Below are positions 1 through 7,291 of a DNA stretch of 14,079 nucleotides, piece by piece. The notes under the pieces were generated by a model, which worked only from the letters and a program-made list of their open reading frames with translations, was not told the origin of the DNA and did no database searches. The stretch lies in the NCBI GenBank assembly GCA_964473105.1, contig CAYYNQ010000108.1, positions 1-14,079 of the forward strand, in the 5' to 3' direction. This stretch comes from CAYYNQ01 sp964473105. GTDB taxonomy: Bacteria > Sumerlaeota > Sumerlaeia > MVZB01. Numbering within the stretch: position 1 is the stretch's first letter; the number at the start of each line of letters is the position of its first letter. The translations under genes and the position numbers were made by a program.

Positions 1-480
1 GTTGTATTGCCCCGTGGTGTTGTATCGGAGTGCTGCGGCGCCGCTGGCCGTGTTCATGGTACCCGTGGTGTTGAATTTGAGCGCAGAGGCGCCGAGGGCA
101 GTGTTTAGGATACCAGTGGTGTTGATTCGGAGCGCAAGGGCGCCGCTGGCCGTGTTCAGGGTCCCCGTGGTGTTTTCTAGGAGCGCATTTGCGCCACTGG
201 CTGTGTTGAATATCCCCGTGGTGTTCTTAGTGAGCGCCAGGGCGCCGTTCGCTGTGTTTTTAGACCCCGTGGTGTTACTGTGGAGCGCAGTGAAGCCGCT
301 CGCCGTGTTGCTGCTCCCCGTGGTGTTACTTTGGAGCACCCAGGTACCGCTGGCCGTGTTGAAGAACCCTATGGAATTACTTCCGAGCGCATCGGCACCG
401 CTGGCCGTGTTGTAGCTTCCCGTGGTGTTACTGTGGAGCGCATTTGCGCCGCTGGCCGTGTTGTGGCCCCCCGTCATCGT
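1..480 (-). repeat. 51-bp tandem coding repeats (17-aa units)
   Basis: The motif cccgtggtgtt (minus-strand AACACCACGGG, encoding NTTG) recurs every 51 bp at 11, 62, 113, 164, 215, 266 and 317, with diverged copies at 368, 419 and 470. One unit encodes NTTGxxNTASGxxALxx. The NTTG and NTASG cores are conserved at DNA level, while the x positions and their codons vary, so the array is under protein-level constraint and is not freshly duplicated. It runs off the left edge, so the copy number is unknown. Confidence 0.9.
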
Positions 481-1086
481 GAGGTTCCCGGCATTGTCAC
501 CGAGGAACGTGTTGCTCCCGTGATTGTGGCTGTGGTGAGTATCCATATCCCCGGCGTGTAACGCGATATCATCCGCATTGGTTTGCTCCGCAGCCTGGGC
601 CCTGGCCGCTTCTGCCGCGATCTCTGCAGATTCCTCAAGATCCGCGCCCTCAAGACCACCCACCCGGTCGGCATTGCCACTTTGAAAGGCATAAGGCGTC
701 GCCGTGAACCGCACCCTGGGGCTGTATACCTCATCCCCGGTAATCCCGTTCCCGTCGACATCGGCCGCGACCTCGAGCCACAGGTGAGGCATTGTCGCAA
801 ACAGGTCGGCATGAAACGGCGTGATACTCCCCAGATTAACACTGAACACCCCGTTCGTGACCACGACGCCGTTGACGCCGGTATGCGCCTCCATCCAGTG
901 CATGTCGCCGCCCGAGGCTGCGCCCCAGAGCTTGAACTCCATGTCATAGGAGCCGCTGGCCTGGGGCTCGCCGTCCGGGGTCGTGAGACTCCCCTGGTAG
1001 GTGATGACGCCCGGCCCCGCAGCATGAATCATAGCGGGAAATAACATCAGGCATAAGGTGCAAAACAAAGCACTTAGGTGTCTCAT
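1..1086 (-). CDS. Secreted YadA-head-like repeat protein, 3' end beyond window
   Basis: Partial: 362 codons are visible and the frame is still open at the left edge. The start is the ATG at 1086, with an AAGGAG Shine-Dalgarno sequence 9 bases upstream. Residues 1-22 look like a Sec signal peptide (MRHLSALF, hydrophobic core, cleavage near HAAG). Residues about 25-140 form a domain starting VITYQGSLTTPDGEP and ending RVRFTATPYAFQSG, which I recognise as a common N-terminal module of bacterial secreted repeat proteins. An Ala/Glu-rich linker (AEIAAEAARAQAAEQ) and a His-rich patch (DTHHSHNHGSN) follow. From about residue 203 the protein is 17-residue repeats of the form NTASGAxALxSNTTGxx, typical of left-handed beta-roll YadA-like heads and of proteins that end in a peptidase S74-type chaperone. 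It is probably an exported surface protein. Adhesion is an inference, and the anchoring end is not visible. Confidence 0.85.
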   Translation of the reverse strand, partial: MRHLSALFCTLCLMLFPAMIHAAGPGVITYQGSLTTPDGEPQASGSYDMEFKLWGAASGGDMHWMEAHTGVNGVVVTNGVFSVNLGSITPFHADLFATMPHLWLEVAADVDGNGITGDEVYSPRVRFTATPYAFQSGNADRVGGLEGADLEESAEIAAEAARAQAAEQTNADDIALHAGDMDTHHSHNHGSNTFLGDNAGNLTMTGGHNTASGANALHSNTTGSYNTASGADALGSNSIGFFNTASGTWVLQSNTTGSSNTASGFTALHSNTTGSKNTANGALALTKNTTGIFNTASGANALLENTTGTLNTASGALALRINTTGILNTALGASALKFNTTGTMNTASGAAALRYNTTGQYN

Positions 1087-1130
1087 TTGAACAGACTCCT
1101 TGATATGAGATGGGCCGAACGTGTGGGGCT

Positions 1131-1159
1131 ATTGTGGCTGATGGACAGGTCGGAATCAA
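1131..1159 (-). promoter_or_regulatory. Candidate sigma70-type promoter for the repeat-protein gene
   Basis: On the minus strand a TTGATT -35-like box (1154-1159) and a CACAAT -10-like box (1131-1136) are separated by exactly 17 bp. Each box matches the consensus at four of six positions. The start of transcription would fall about 40 bases before the ATG at 1086, leaving room for the AAGGAG ribosome binding site. This is pattern evidence only. Confidence 0.4.
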
Positions 1160-1205
1160 GAGGTGTGTAGGGGTGACGATTTCTTGCTTGATCTCGTTTG
1201 AATAT

Positions 1206-2147
1206 TCAATATCTGTATTCTTTCATGAACTTCAATGTTTCGTCCGCGGACCTGATTCCCGCAGTGCAGCCGATTGCCTGGACACAATGGGCGGCCGTTG
1301 CAGATGCAAACCGCCCGGTTTTTTCGATATCCCACCCGAGCTGCCAGCCGTAGAGGAAACCTGCCAGGAAGGCATCGCCTGCACCGGAGTTGTCGACCGA
1401 GTTGACGTTGAAGATGGGGAACCTGTATCGACAGCCCGCACTCTGCAGGATACAACCGTCGGTCCCCATCTTGACACCGAGCACCTGAAAATCATGGTCG
1501 GAGAAATAATCCAGGATCGTGTCCGGGTCGGATAGGCCGCTGATTGCCTGGGCCTCCTCAAAACTGGGAAGAAAAATATCGAGATATGGAAGACATGGCT
1601 CAATCAACCGTCTGGAATCCACGGATGGGTTGTAGGCGGTGTCCAGGGAGGTGACAAGGCCGAGGTCTTTTGCGCGCTTCAACAGCCGGGCGGTCGGGTC
1701 ACCGTCCAGGGCAGGCATCACGAACGCCCCGCCGATATTCAGGATACGACTGCGCCTCAAGAGTTCATCAGTCACATGTTCCTCCCGGAAGTGTGCACTT
1801 GATCCCACGTGATGCAAAAATCTTCTGCGACCATCGGATTTGATCATGATGAATGTGAAAGAGGTTGCGATATCGCTGCTGCTGATGAGGCCGGAAAGGT
1901 CGATGTTCAGCTTTCCAAGGTCTCGGCGGACAAAATCCCCCGCGGTGTCCCTGCCCAGGCAGCCAGCGACTGATGTTTTCAACCCCAGCACCGACAGGTC
2001 CACGGCTGTATTCGATGCGCAGCCCCCCACGTGGTATTCCAGCGTGTCGAAAGTCCCGACCCGGTCCCATTCCGGAACTTCATCGATCGATTTTCCCAGA
2101 ACGTCGAGCACGATCGGGCCGACACATAGAACGTCGATATCCGTCAT
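1206..2147 (-). CDS. PfkB-family carbohydrate/nucleoside kinase
   Basis: ATP-dependent kinase of the PfkB (ribokinase) superfamily, 313 residues from the chosen start; the substrate is unknown. Visible signatures are the N-terminal strand IDVLCVGPIVLDVLG, the first PfkB signature region GGCASNTAVDLSVLG (about 41-55), the central TSLDTAYNP and FLPSFEEAQ segments, and the C-terminal ATP/anion-hole motif VDNSGAGDAFLAGFLYG (about 251-267). Asp258 of GAGD is the expected catalytic base. Most relatives have DTTGAGD; here it is DNSGAGD. The start is uncertain: the ATG at 2147 places the family strand right after the start, but an ATG at 2180 and a TTG at 2246 are in frame, and none has a clear Shine-Dalgarno sequence. 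The gene is separated from bioA by about 400 bp and is probably its own transcription unit. The GG...SNTAVDLS pattern favours the ribokinase/adenosine-kinase-like branch over phosphofructokinase, but this is not decisive. Confidence 0.88.
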   Translation of the reverse strand: MTDIDVLCVGPIVLDVLGKSIDEVPEWDRVGTFDTLEYHVGGCASNTAVDLSVLGLKTSVAGCLGRDTAGDFVRRDLGKLNIDLSGLISSSDIATSFTFIMIKSDGRRRFLHHVGSSAHFREEHVTDELLRRSRILNIGGAFVMPALDGDPTARLLKRAKDLGLVTSLDTAYNPSVDSRRLIEPCLPYLDIFLPSFEEAQAISGLSDPDTILDYFSDHDFQVLGVKMGTDGCILQSAGCRYRFPIFNVNSVDNSGAGDAFLAGFLYGWQLGWDIEKTGRFASATAAHCVQAIGCTAGIRSADETLKFMKEYRY

Positions 2148-2203
2148 ATCCGAGGCAAGCTGTGAAACATCATCATCCATAGTTGCATGTGACCCGGGTA
2201 CAC

Positions 2204-2232
2204 ATTCTGCATACTTGTGCCCGGATTGGCAA
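2204..2232 (-). promoter_or_regulatory. Candidate promoter for the PfkB kinase
   Basis: Minus-strand TTGCCA (2227-2232, five of six to the -35 consensus), a 17-bp spacer, then CAGAAT (2204-2209, four of six to the -10). Transcription would begin near 2197. That would exclude the TTG start at 2246 and favour the ATG at 2180 or 2147. Weak, pattern-only evidence. Confidence 0.35.
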
Positions 2233-2376
2233 ACCGCATTCTGCAATACAGTTGAAGGCGGGCTGTCTGATTAGTCGGAGCATCAGCAATTCCATGTAAT
2301 GACAGGCTTGGTCACGGGTCTATTTCAGCCTGAACACCGCTGCAGGATTATTTTGTACCCACGGAGGTGAAAACGC

Positions 2377-2396
2377 GATGACGCCCGGGCGTCATC
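2377..2396 (-). terminator. Perfect 20-bp palindrome, possible bio operon terminator
   Basis: GATGACGCCCGGGCGTCATC is its own reverse complement. As minus-strand RNA it can form an 8-bp GATGACGC/GCGTCATC stem with a CCGG loop, and pairing resumes outside after one mismatch. It is followed by GCGTTTTC, a short U-tract. It lies about 157 bp after the bioA stop, so it could end the bio transcript. The U-tract is short, so a dyad binding site for a protein is the main alternative. Confidence 0.4.
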
Positions 2397-2553
2397 TCGG
2401 GTATTGCAGTGATCCCGGAACGGTTTGCGGGGTGCCCGAGACAGCCGGTCCCGGAACCGTAAATATCAACGGCTCCATCGTGCCGGTAGCCTGTCAACCT
2501 GTTCGGGGGGTGGCCTATGTTGATCGCATTCATGACAGTTCGGTTCGGGGATG

Positions 2554-3921
2554 TCAACCCGATGTCTGCCTGACTGCATCAGCAAGGATTTCGATCATTT
2601 CCCCTAACTCTTCAGATGTCGTGACAAGGGGCGGCCAAAGGTAGACAACCGGACCCAACGGGCGGACATAGAGGCCTTTTTTCCAAGCCTGATCGGTGAT
2701 GTCCGTTGCGCGCCTGACACCCCCGTCACCGGGGGAAATTTCGAGCATGCCGATCAGGCCGGTGGTCAGTGTTTTGGAACGGGGCAAAAGCCGGCGGATC
2801 TGGCCGAATCCCTGATTCAGTTGTTCAGCCAGGGGCTTCATCTTCTCCAGGATGCATGATTCCTCGTAGACATCAATCGCGGCCAGTGCGCAGGCGCAGG
2901 TGATTGGGTTCCCCGCGAAGGTGTGGCCATGGAAGAACGTCCGGTTTCCGGAATCTGTTTGGTTGGGGTCATTGCGAAAACGGTCATAGATACCTTTTCG
3001 AACCACGGCCGCGCTGAGTGGGAGATATCCCCCCGTCAAACCCTTCCCGATGGTCATGATGTCGGGAACAATCCCCGCTCGTTCTGAGGCAAACATGCAG
3101 CCCGTCCGGCCGAACCCGACGGCAATTTCATCACAGATCAGGAGAAGATGGTATTGGTCACATAGTTCACGGAGTTTTTTGAGATATTCATCAGGGTATA
3201 TCCTGATCCCACCGGCGCCCTGGCAGACGGGTTCGATGATGACGGCCGCAATTTCCCGATGATGTTTCCGAAGGATGTCCTCCATGGACCCGAAGCACTC
3301 GATTGAGCAGCTATCGGGTTCCTTGCCCATCGGGCAGTTGTTGCAGTGCGGTGAAATGGCACGCCTGCTTTTGAGCAGCACGTTCCTGAATGGCCGGTGG
3401 AAATCATCGACATACCCGACACTGATGGCACCCAGCGTGTCACCGTGATAGCCGTTCTCAACGCCGACCAGCAGTTGACGTTCCGGTTCACCCCGGTTGT
3501 TCCAATACTGGATGGCAATCTTCATGGCCGCTTCAACGGCACTCGCCCCGTCACCGCAGTAGAAGACATGATCCAGGTCCCCGGGTGTCAGCCTGCTGAT
3601 CTGTTCAGCCAGTTGCACGGCAGGTTCATGCGAGATGCCCCCGAGAATGCAATGTTGCAGCCTGGCTGCCTGTTCCTGGATGGCTGTGATCAGTTTTGGA
3701 TGGCCGTGACCGAGATTGACACACCACCATGAGGAGATCCCATCCAGCACTCTGCGTCCATTCCGTTCATAGAGGTGAACCCCCTCGGCCCGCTCGATCA
3801 GGACGTAGGATTCCTGCGATTCAAGGCGGCCGATGTCGGTGTAGGGGTGCCAGAGGTGACGGATATCGGCTTCCCTGATATCTGCGAGGCTGGGTGTCAG
3901 GTGCTTTTTTGTTTCACTCAT
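2554..3921 (-). CDS. bioA: Adenosylmethionine-8-amino-7-oxononanoate aminotransferase
   Basis: BioA, a cytoplasmic class III PLP aminotransferase. It uses S-adenosylmethionine as amino donor to turn KAPA (7-keto-8-aminopelargonate) into DAPA (7,8-diaminopelargonate). The 455 residues are typical for the family. Landmarks are HLWHPYTD (23-30), ISSWWCVNLGHGHP (62-75, substrate pocket), the PLP-phosphate region YCGDGASAVEAA (121-132), YHGDTLGAISVGY (158-170), the cofactor Asp in ICDEIAVGFGRTG (262-274) and the Schiff-base lysine in TIGKGLTGGYLPL (Lys293). A four-cysteine segment, CNNCPMGKEPDSCSIEC (193-209), interrupts the middle; I recall similar Cys-rich segments in some other bacterial BioA proteins. 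The ATG at 3921 overlaps the end of bioD by 8 bp, indicating translational coupling. It is the last gene of the operon. Confidence 0.97.
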   Translation of the reverse strand: MSETKKHLTPSLADIREADIRHLWHPYTDIGRLESQESYVLIERAEGVHLYERNGRRVLDGISSWWCVNLGHGHPKLITAIQEQAARLQHCILGGISHEPAVQLAEQISRLTPGDLDHVFYCGDGASAVEAAMKIAIQYWNNRGEPERQLLVGVENGYHGDTLGAISVGYVDDFHRPFRNVLLKSRRAISPHCNNCPMGKEPDSCSIECFGSMEDILRKHHREIAAVIIEPVCQGAGGIRIYPDEYLKKLRELCDQYHLLLICDEIAVGFGRTGCMFASERAGIVPDIMTIGKGLTGGYLPLSAAVVRKGIYDRFRNDPNQTDSGNRTFFHGHTFAGNPITCACALAAIDVYEESCILEKMKPLAEQLNQGFGQIRRLLPRSKTLTTGLIGMLEISPGDGGVRRATDITDQAWKKGLYVRPLGPVVYLWPPLVTTSEELGEMIEILADAVRQTSG

Positions 3922-4657
3922 TCGCCAGAGTTTCCATGATGGAATCGAGTCCTGTGATCATGCCGGTCAATTTGAGCCAGAAACGATGGTCGTCAGGATC
4001 AATATGCGGGGCATAAGGTAACCTGCCCAGGATTTCCACTTCTCCATGGCGGGTAATCGCGTCCGGATTATCCCTGAGGATATCCGGATCTTCAACGGGT
4101 TGTGTTTCGCAGAGGATAACACCTACCAGTTCCAGCCCGGAATCCCGGATGGTACGGATAGACATCAAGGTGTGGTTGATGGTTCCCAGGCCTGCATCAG
4201 CTACCAGGACCACCGAGAAACCCAGCTTGAGCATCAGGTCCAGGTTATTGTCCCGCTCGTTGAGCGGGACAAGGATGCCCCCCGCCGTTTCGATGACCAC
4301 GGCGTGGGCGTTATCGAGTAATGCCTCCATGCATTCACAGATATGCTGCAGGTCCGGATACTCCCGGTCCTCGAGTTTTGCTGCAAGGTGGGGTGAGCAG
4401 GCCGGTGCATAGACAAATGGTGCCATTCGCGATCGTGTCTGTTGATCAGGAGTCAGGCCGATGACCCTGCAGGCAAAATCGAGATCGGGGATCATCCGGT
4501 CTCCGGTTTCTTCCATGACCAGCGCGCCGGTCTGGACCGGTTTCATTGGAACAGCATTGATCCCGCGCTGGCGGGCCCCGGTCAAGATAATGGATGTGAC
4601 GATTGTCTTGCCGACGCCGGTGCCGGTGCCGGCGATGATGATCCCCCTGTTTTTCAT
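3914..4657 (-). CDS. bioD: Dethiobiotin synthetase
   Basis: BioD, an ATP-dependent carboxylase that closes the ureido ring of DAPA with CO2 to give dethiobiotin. It has 247 residues, slightly longer than the E. coli enzyme. The P-loop GTGTGVGKT is at residues 10-18 (Lys17); the segment PMKPVQTGA (38-46) carries the conserved lysine near the substrate, and ETAGGILVPLNERDN contains the conserved GGxxVPL substrate loop. VVLVADAGLGTINHTLMSI is the typical late-fold segment. The ATG overlaps the bioC stop by 4 bp (ATGA), and its own stop lies inside the first codons of bioA. No strong Shine-Dalgarno sequence is visible, so translation probably depends on coupling to bioC. Confidence 0.96.
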   Translation of the reverse strand: MKNRGIIIAGTGTGVGKTIVTSIILTGARQRGINAVPMKPVQTGALVMEETGDRMIPDLDFACRVIGLTPDQQTRSRMAPFVYAPACSPHLAAKLEDREYPDLQHICECMEALLDNAHAVVIETAGGILVPLNERDNNLDLMLKLGFSVVLVADAGLGTINHTLMSIRTIRDSGLELVGVILCETQPVEDPDILRDNPDAITRHGEVEILGRLPYAPHIDPDDHRFWLKLTGMITGLDSIMETLANE

Positions 4658-5442
4658 TCCCGCACCGCCAGCAAGTAAATTACCGACCAGGTGATACGGA
4701 TGGCACCCCCCGGCCCCGGGTATTGAGACCGATATTTTTCCTGGAGTTGACGTGTTTCCCGGACGTTGAGTTGAGACGTGCCGTCCTCGGGGCCGATCGC
4801 GGCCCCCGATTCCTTCATCGATTTTAACAGGTCCAGACAGGATGCGTGACAGAAGCGATGTTCATGGACCTCCGACTTGAGGCTTATCCATCCCGATCCG
4901 GAAAGGGCCGCCTCGATTTCTCCGGCGGGATGGAGCCGGGGGCCGTGCAGGCCCCTGCCCGTGACCTCCCGGTAACAGGACCTTAACTCGCCGAAACTTT
5001 CCTCCGTAAGGAAGGTTGCCAGGAGATATCCCCCCGGGGCGGTGGATCTCTTCAGGCGGGTCAACAGGTTTTCCGGGCAGCCCATCCACTGGAAACTGCA
5101 ACTCGAGCCGACAAGCTGATAGTTTCCGATTGATTCGAACCGAAGCGCATCCTCAACCTTGAACTCAATATTTTTCTGCCGGGTGAATTTGCGGCGGCAG
5201 ACCCCGATCATGCCGGGTGCAAAGTCGATTCCCAGGATCGAGGCTCCCGGATATTTTTCCGACATAAGGCCCGTCAGGTGCCCCGTCCCACAGCCGACAT
5301 CCAGGATGTTTCGAATCGATACATCCCCGGGCATCCACTCACTGAGTTGACCCGCAATCGTCTGTTGCGAGGCAGACCACTGGTCATACTGAGAGGCCGC
5401 CCTTGAAAAGCTGTCAATAATCCGTTTGTTGTTTGTGCTCAT
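4654..5442 (-). CDS. bioC: Malonyl-[acyl-carrier-protein] O-methyltransferase
   Basis: BioC, a class I SAM-dependent methyltransferase. It methylates the free carboxyl of malonyl-ACP so that fatty-acid synthesis can elongate it to pimeloyl-ACP methyl ester. It has 262 residues, the usual length. SAM motif I is ILDVGCGTGHLTG (46-58), followed by the acidic strand end ILGIDFAPGMIGVCRRKF and the post-motif segment YQLVGSSCSFQWM, which resembles the BioC family. The N-terminal RIIDSFSRAASQYDQWSASQ is also characteristic: BioC proteins begin with a helix containing FxxxAxxYD. The gene overlaps its upstream neighbour (bioH-like) and bioD by 4 bp each. A general methyltransferase is the only alternative, and the operon context makes that unlikely. 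Confidence 0.95.
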   Translation of the reverse strand: MSTNNKRIIDSFSRAASQYDQWSASQQTIAGQLSEWMPGDVSIRNILDVGCGTGHLTGLMSEKYPGASILGIDFAPGMIGVCRRKFTRQKNIEFKVEDALRFESIGNYQLVGSSCSFQWMGCPENLLTRLKRSTAPGGYLLATFLTEESFGELRSCYREVTGRGLHGPRLHPAGEIEAALSGSGWISLKSEVHEHRFCHASCLDLLKSMKESGAAIGPEDGTSQLNVRETRQLQEKYRSQYPGPGGAIRITWSVIYLLAVRE

Positions 5443-6116
5443 AGGTCGTGAAGAAGATCCCGGATAGGCTGATAATGTGTCAGCGGTATGGCGTGTCCGC
5501 CCCCCTCGATTTCGATGTAATGACTGTCGGGCAGTCCGGATTGGAGGAACCGTCCGGCTTCGTGCGGGACGATCCTGTCATCAGTGCCGTGAATGACCGT
5601 TGTCTTGACACTGATCTCACTCAACCGTCCGGTCAATTCCGTATTGAGGAGGTAGTCGAGTCCCAGAGCAAGTTCCCCATCCGTGTGGCTTGCCGAGAGT
5701 TCAAGCAGGTGATTCACCAGTTCAGGATCTTCGACCGGATCAAGGCTGTTTTCAATGAAATCCCTGAGAATAACCTCCCTGGAGCTCTTGAGCCTCGTCT
5801 TCATTCGCTGCAAAACCCTTGGGTGTTTCCCGGGGAAATGGTCGTTTCCGGTGAAACAGGATGTGGTGGCGACAAGGATGAGATGGCCTGTTTTGACAGA
5901 TCCGTTGAGGATGGCCTCAAGCAGGAGCATGCTGCCTAGGGACCACCCCACACAGATATCGTGGGATATTGGATGGTCATGGGACATGGAGATGAATTCA
6001 TTCCAGTTGCCGGTCGTGCTTTCGAATCGGGAATCAAGTGACAAGAGGAGGGGATCCCACACACGGGGTGTCATTGCCCAGCCCGGCATCAGGAATAACC
6101 TGCAGCCGCCTTTCAT
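5439..6116 (-). CDS. bioH: BioH-like pimeloyl-ACP methyl ester carboxylesterase
   Basis: Small alpha/beta hydrolase, 225 residues (E. coli BioH is about 256). In the pathway it would hydrolyse pimeloyl-ACP methyl ester, releasing pimeloyl-ACP for BioF and stopping further elongation. The N-terminal MPGWAMTPRVWDPL carries the oxyanion-hole region, GWSLGS the nucleophile Ser59, HGTDDRIVP the acid (Asp180) and GGGHAIPLTH the base (His208), so the triad is complete. BioH, BioG, BioJ, BioK and BioV are non-homologous or divergent enzymes for this step. The GWSLG nucleophile elbow and the VPxxAG segment fit BioH best, although the sequence is divergent. The ATG overlaps the bioF stop by 4 bp, and the gene sits between bioF and bioC, which supports the assignment. 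Confidence 0.85.
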   Translation of the reverse strand: MKGGCRLFLMPGWAMTPRVWDPLLLSLDSRFESTTGNWNEFISMSHDHPISHDICVGWSLGSMLLLEAILNGSVKTGHLILVATTSCFTGNDHFPGKHPRVLQRMKTRLKSSREVILRDFIENSLDPVEDPELVNHLLELSASHTDGELALGLDYLLNTELTGRLSEISVKTTVIHGTDDRIVPHEAGRFLQSGLPDSHYIEIEGGGHAIPLTHYQPIRDLLHDL

Positions 6117-7282
6117 GGGCGGCTAGCCAAGACAGTTTCGGAAATCCCCCGTGCCGCAGTCTGCAGGTCATGCCTGGTGTGGGCCAGTGTCAGTGAAAAT
6201 CGAAGTCGAGCGGTCCCCTCCGGTACGGTGGGGGGCCTGATAGCCACGGCAAAAATTCCACGGTTTTCAAGCCTTGCGGACACATCCATCGTCTCCCGGT
6301 TTCCACCGACGGGGATAGGTATGATCTGCGCATCCCCATTACGGGGGTCCAGGACCCCATCGCACAGTTCTTTCCGGAAATATCGGCTGTTTTCGAGAAG
6401 AGGCTTTCCACATTCTTCTGTTTCCATGATGATCTCGGCGGCTTTTAGGGCGGCTGCAGCACATGCCGGCGCAAGAGCCGTTGAATACATGTATGGGCGG
6501 GCGCGGTTGATCAACCTTTCATGGATATCCCCGTTGCAGGCTGCAAAACCGCCGAGGCTTCCCAGTGATTTTCCAAGTGTGGCAATCGTGATATCGGGAA
6601 GAATCCCATGCCCCGGCGTCCGTGACAAGCCACCCCCCTGTTCACCCAGGACGCCCAGTGCATGGGCCTCGTCGACAACGAGGAGACAGTTGAAGCGGTC
6701 GGCAAGTGCACGCAAACACGGGAGGTCGGCGGCGTCACCATCCATGCTGAATATGGATTCGGTCGCAATCCACCGCCGCCCCCTGCAGGGATGGCGTTCA
6801 AGCAAGTCCTCGAGGTGCCCGGTATCGAGATGGCGGTAGCGGATCATTTTTGCGGGCCCGAGACGCACGCCGTCAATCAGGCTCGCATGGTTGAGACGGT
6901 CGGAAAAAACGATATCGTCCCTTGAGGTCAGGCACGAAAGAATCCCAAGGTTCGTGAGGAAGCCGCTTCCAAAGACCAGGGCGCGGTTCTGGCCGCACAT
7001 TCGGGCCAGCCTGGACTCGAGTTCAGCATGAATTTCAAGGTGGCCGCACATCAGGGGCGAGGCGGTTGCACTGCAGCCCCATCGCCGGATTGCTCCCATG
7101 GCGGCCTCTTTAACCCGGGGGTCCTGCGAGAGATTCAGGTAGTCGTTGGACGAAAAATTGAGGATATCATGGTCGTTCCACCTGATTCGAACACCAGTTG
7201 TCGGCAGGCTCTTGAGTGTTCTGTATAGTCCCTGCTCCCTCCAGGAACCAGGGTCATCGTGAATTTTGTTTGTACTCACCAT
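6113..7282 (-). CDS. bioF: 8-amino-7-oxononanoate synthase (KAPA synthase)
   Basis: BioF, an alpha-oxoamine synthase (fold-type I PLP enzyme). It condenses pimeloyl-ACP with L-alanine to KAPA, releasing CO2 and ACP. From the ATG at 7282 it has 389 residues, normal for the family; a GTG one codon earlier (7285) is an equally possible start. Landmarks are LNFSSNDYLNLS near 42-53, SATASPLMCGHLEIHAELE (about 71-89), the cofactor-contacting VVDEAHALGVLGEQG (about 202-216) and the Schiff-base lysine in IATLGKSLGSLGG (about Lys238). The C-terminal IFAVAIRPPTVPEGTARLRFSLTL is the canonical ending, with the (P/R)PPTVPxGxxRLR motif. It starts 9 bp after the bioB stop (6 bp if GTG is used). Confidence 0.96.
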   Translation of the reverse strand: MVSTNKIHDDPGSWREQGLYRTLKSLPTTGVRIRWNDHDILNFSSNDYLNLSQDPRVKEAAMGAIRRWGCSATASPLMCGHLEIHAELESRLARMCGQNRALVFGSGFLTNLGILSCLTSRDDIVFSDRLNHASLIDGVRLGPAKMIRYRHLDTGHLEDLLERHPCRGRRWIATESIFSMDGDAADLPCLRALADRFNCLLVVDEAHALGVLGEQGGGLSRTPGHGILPDITIATLGKSLGSLGGFAACNGDIHERLINRARPYMYSTALAPACAAAALKAAEIIMETEECGKPLLENSRYFRKELCDGVLDPRNGDAQIIPIPVGGNRETMDVSARLENRGIFAVAIRPPTVPEGTARLRFSLTLAHTRHDLQTAARGISETVLASRP

Positions 7283-7291
7283 CACCGGCCA

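Larger units (their letters stand above)
2181..2553. other. Gene-poor stretch between bioA and the kinase gene
   Basis: I see no confident gene here. It holds the candidate kinase promoter and a 20-bp palindrome. A plus-strand ORF (ATG at 2378, stop at 2642-2644) has a good GGAGGT Shine-Dalgarno sequence 9 bases before its ATG; it would encode 88 residues and runs convergently into the 3' end of bioA. A minus-strand ORF (2348-2557, TTG start overlapping the bioA stop) occupies the same DNA and resembles nothing I know. At most one of these can be real, and neither is convincing. Confidence 0.5.

Noticed and set aside
474..1025. Minus-strand ORF of 183 codons
   Set aside because: It overlaps the signal-peptide protein in another frame. 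It is rich in Arg, Pro and Ser and lacks the Shine-Dalgarno sequence, signal peptide and repeats of the real frame.
1198..1209. 12-bp palindrome TTGAATATTCAA at the kinase stop codon
   Set aside because: It is short and AT-rich, overlaps coding sequence and has no U-tract, so chance is the simplest explanation.
2348..2557. Minus-strand 69-codon ORF whose TTG start overlaps the bioA stop
   Set aside because: It has no Shine-Dalgarno sequence and no recognisable family, and runs through the palindrome. The overlap with the stop alone is not enough to call a gene.
6177..6839. Plus-strand ORF of 220 codons
   Set aside because: It is antisense to bioF, with low-complexity Ser/Arg/Pro composition typical of shadow frames.
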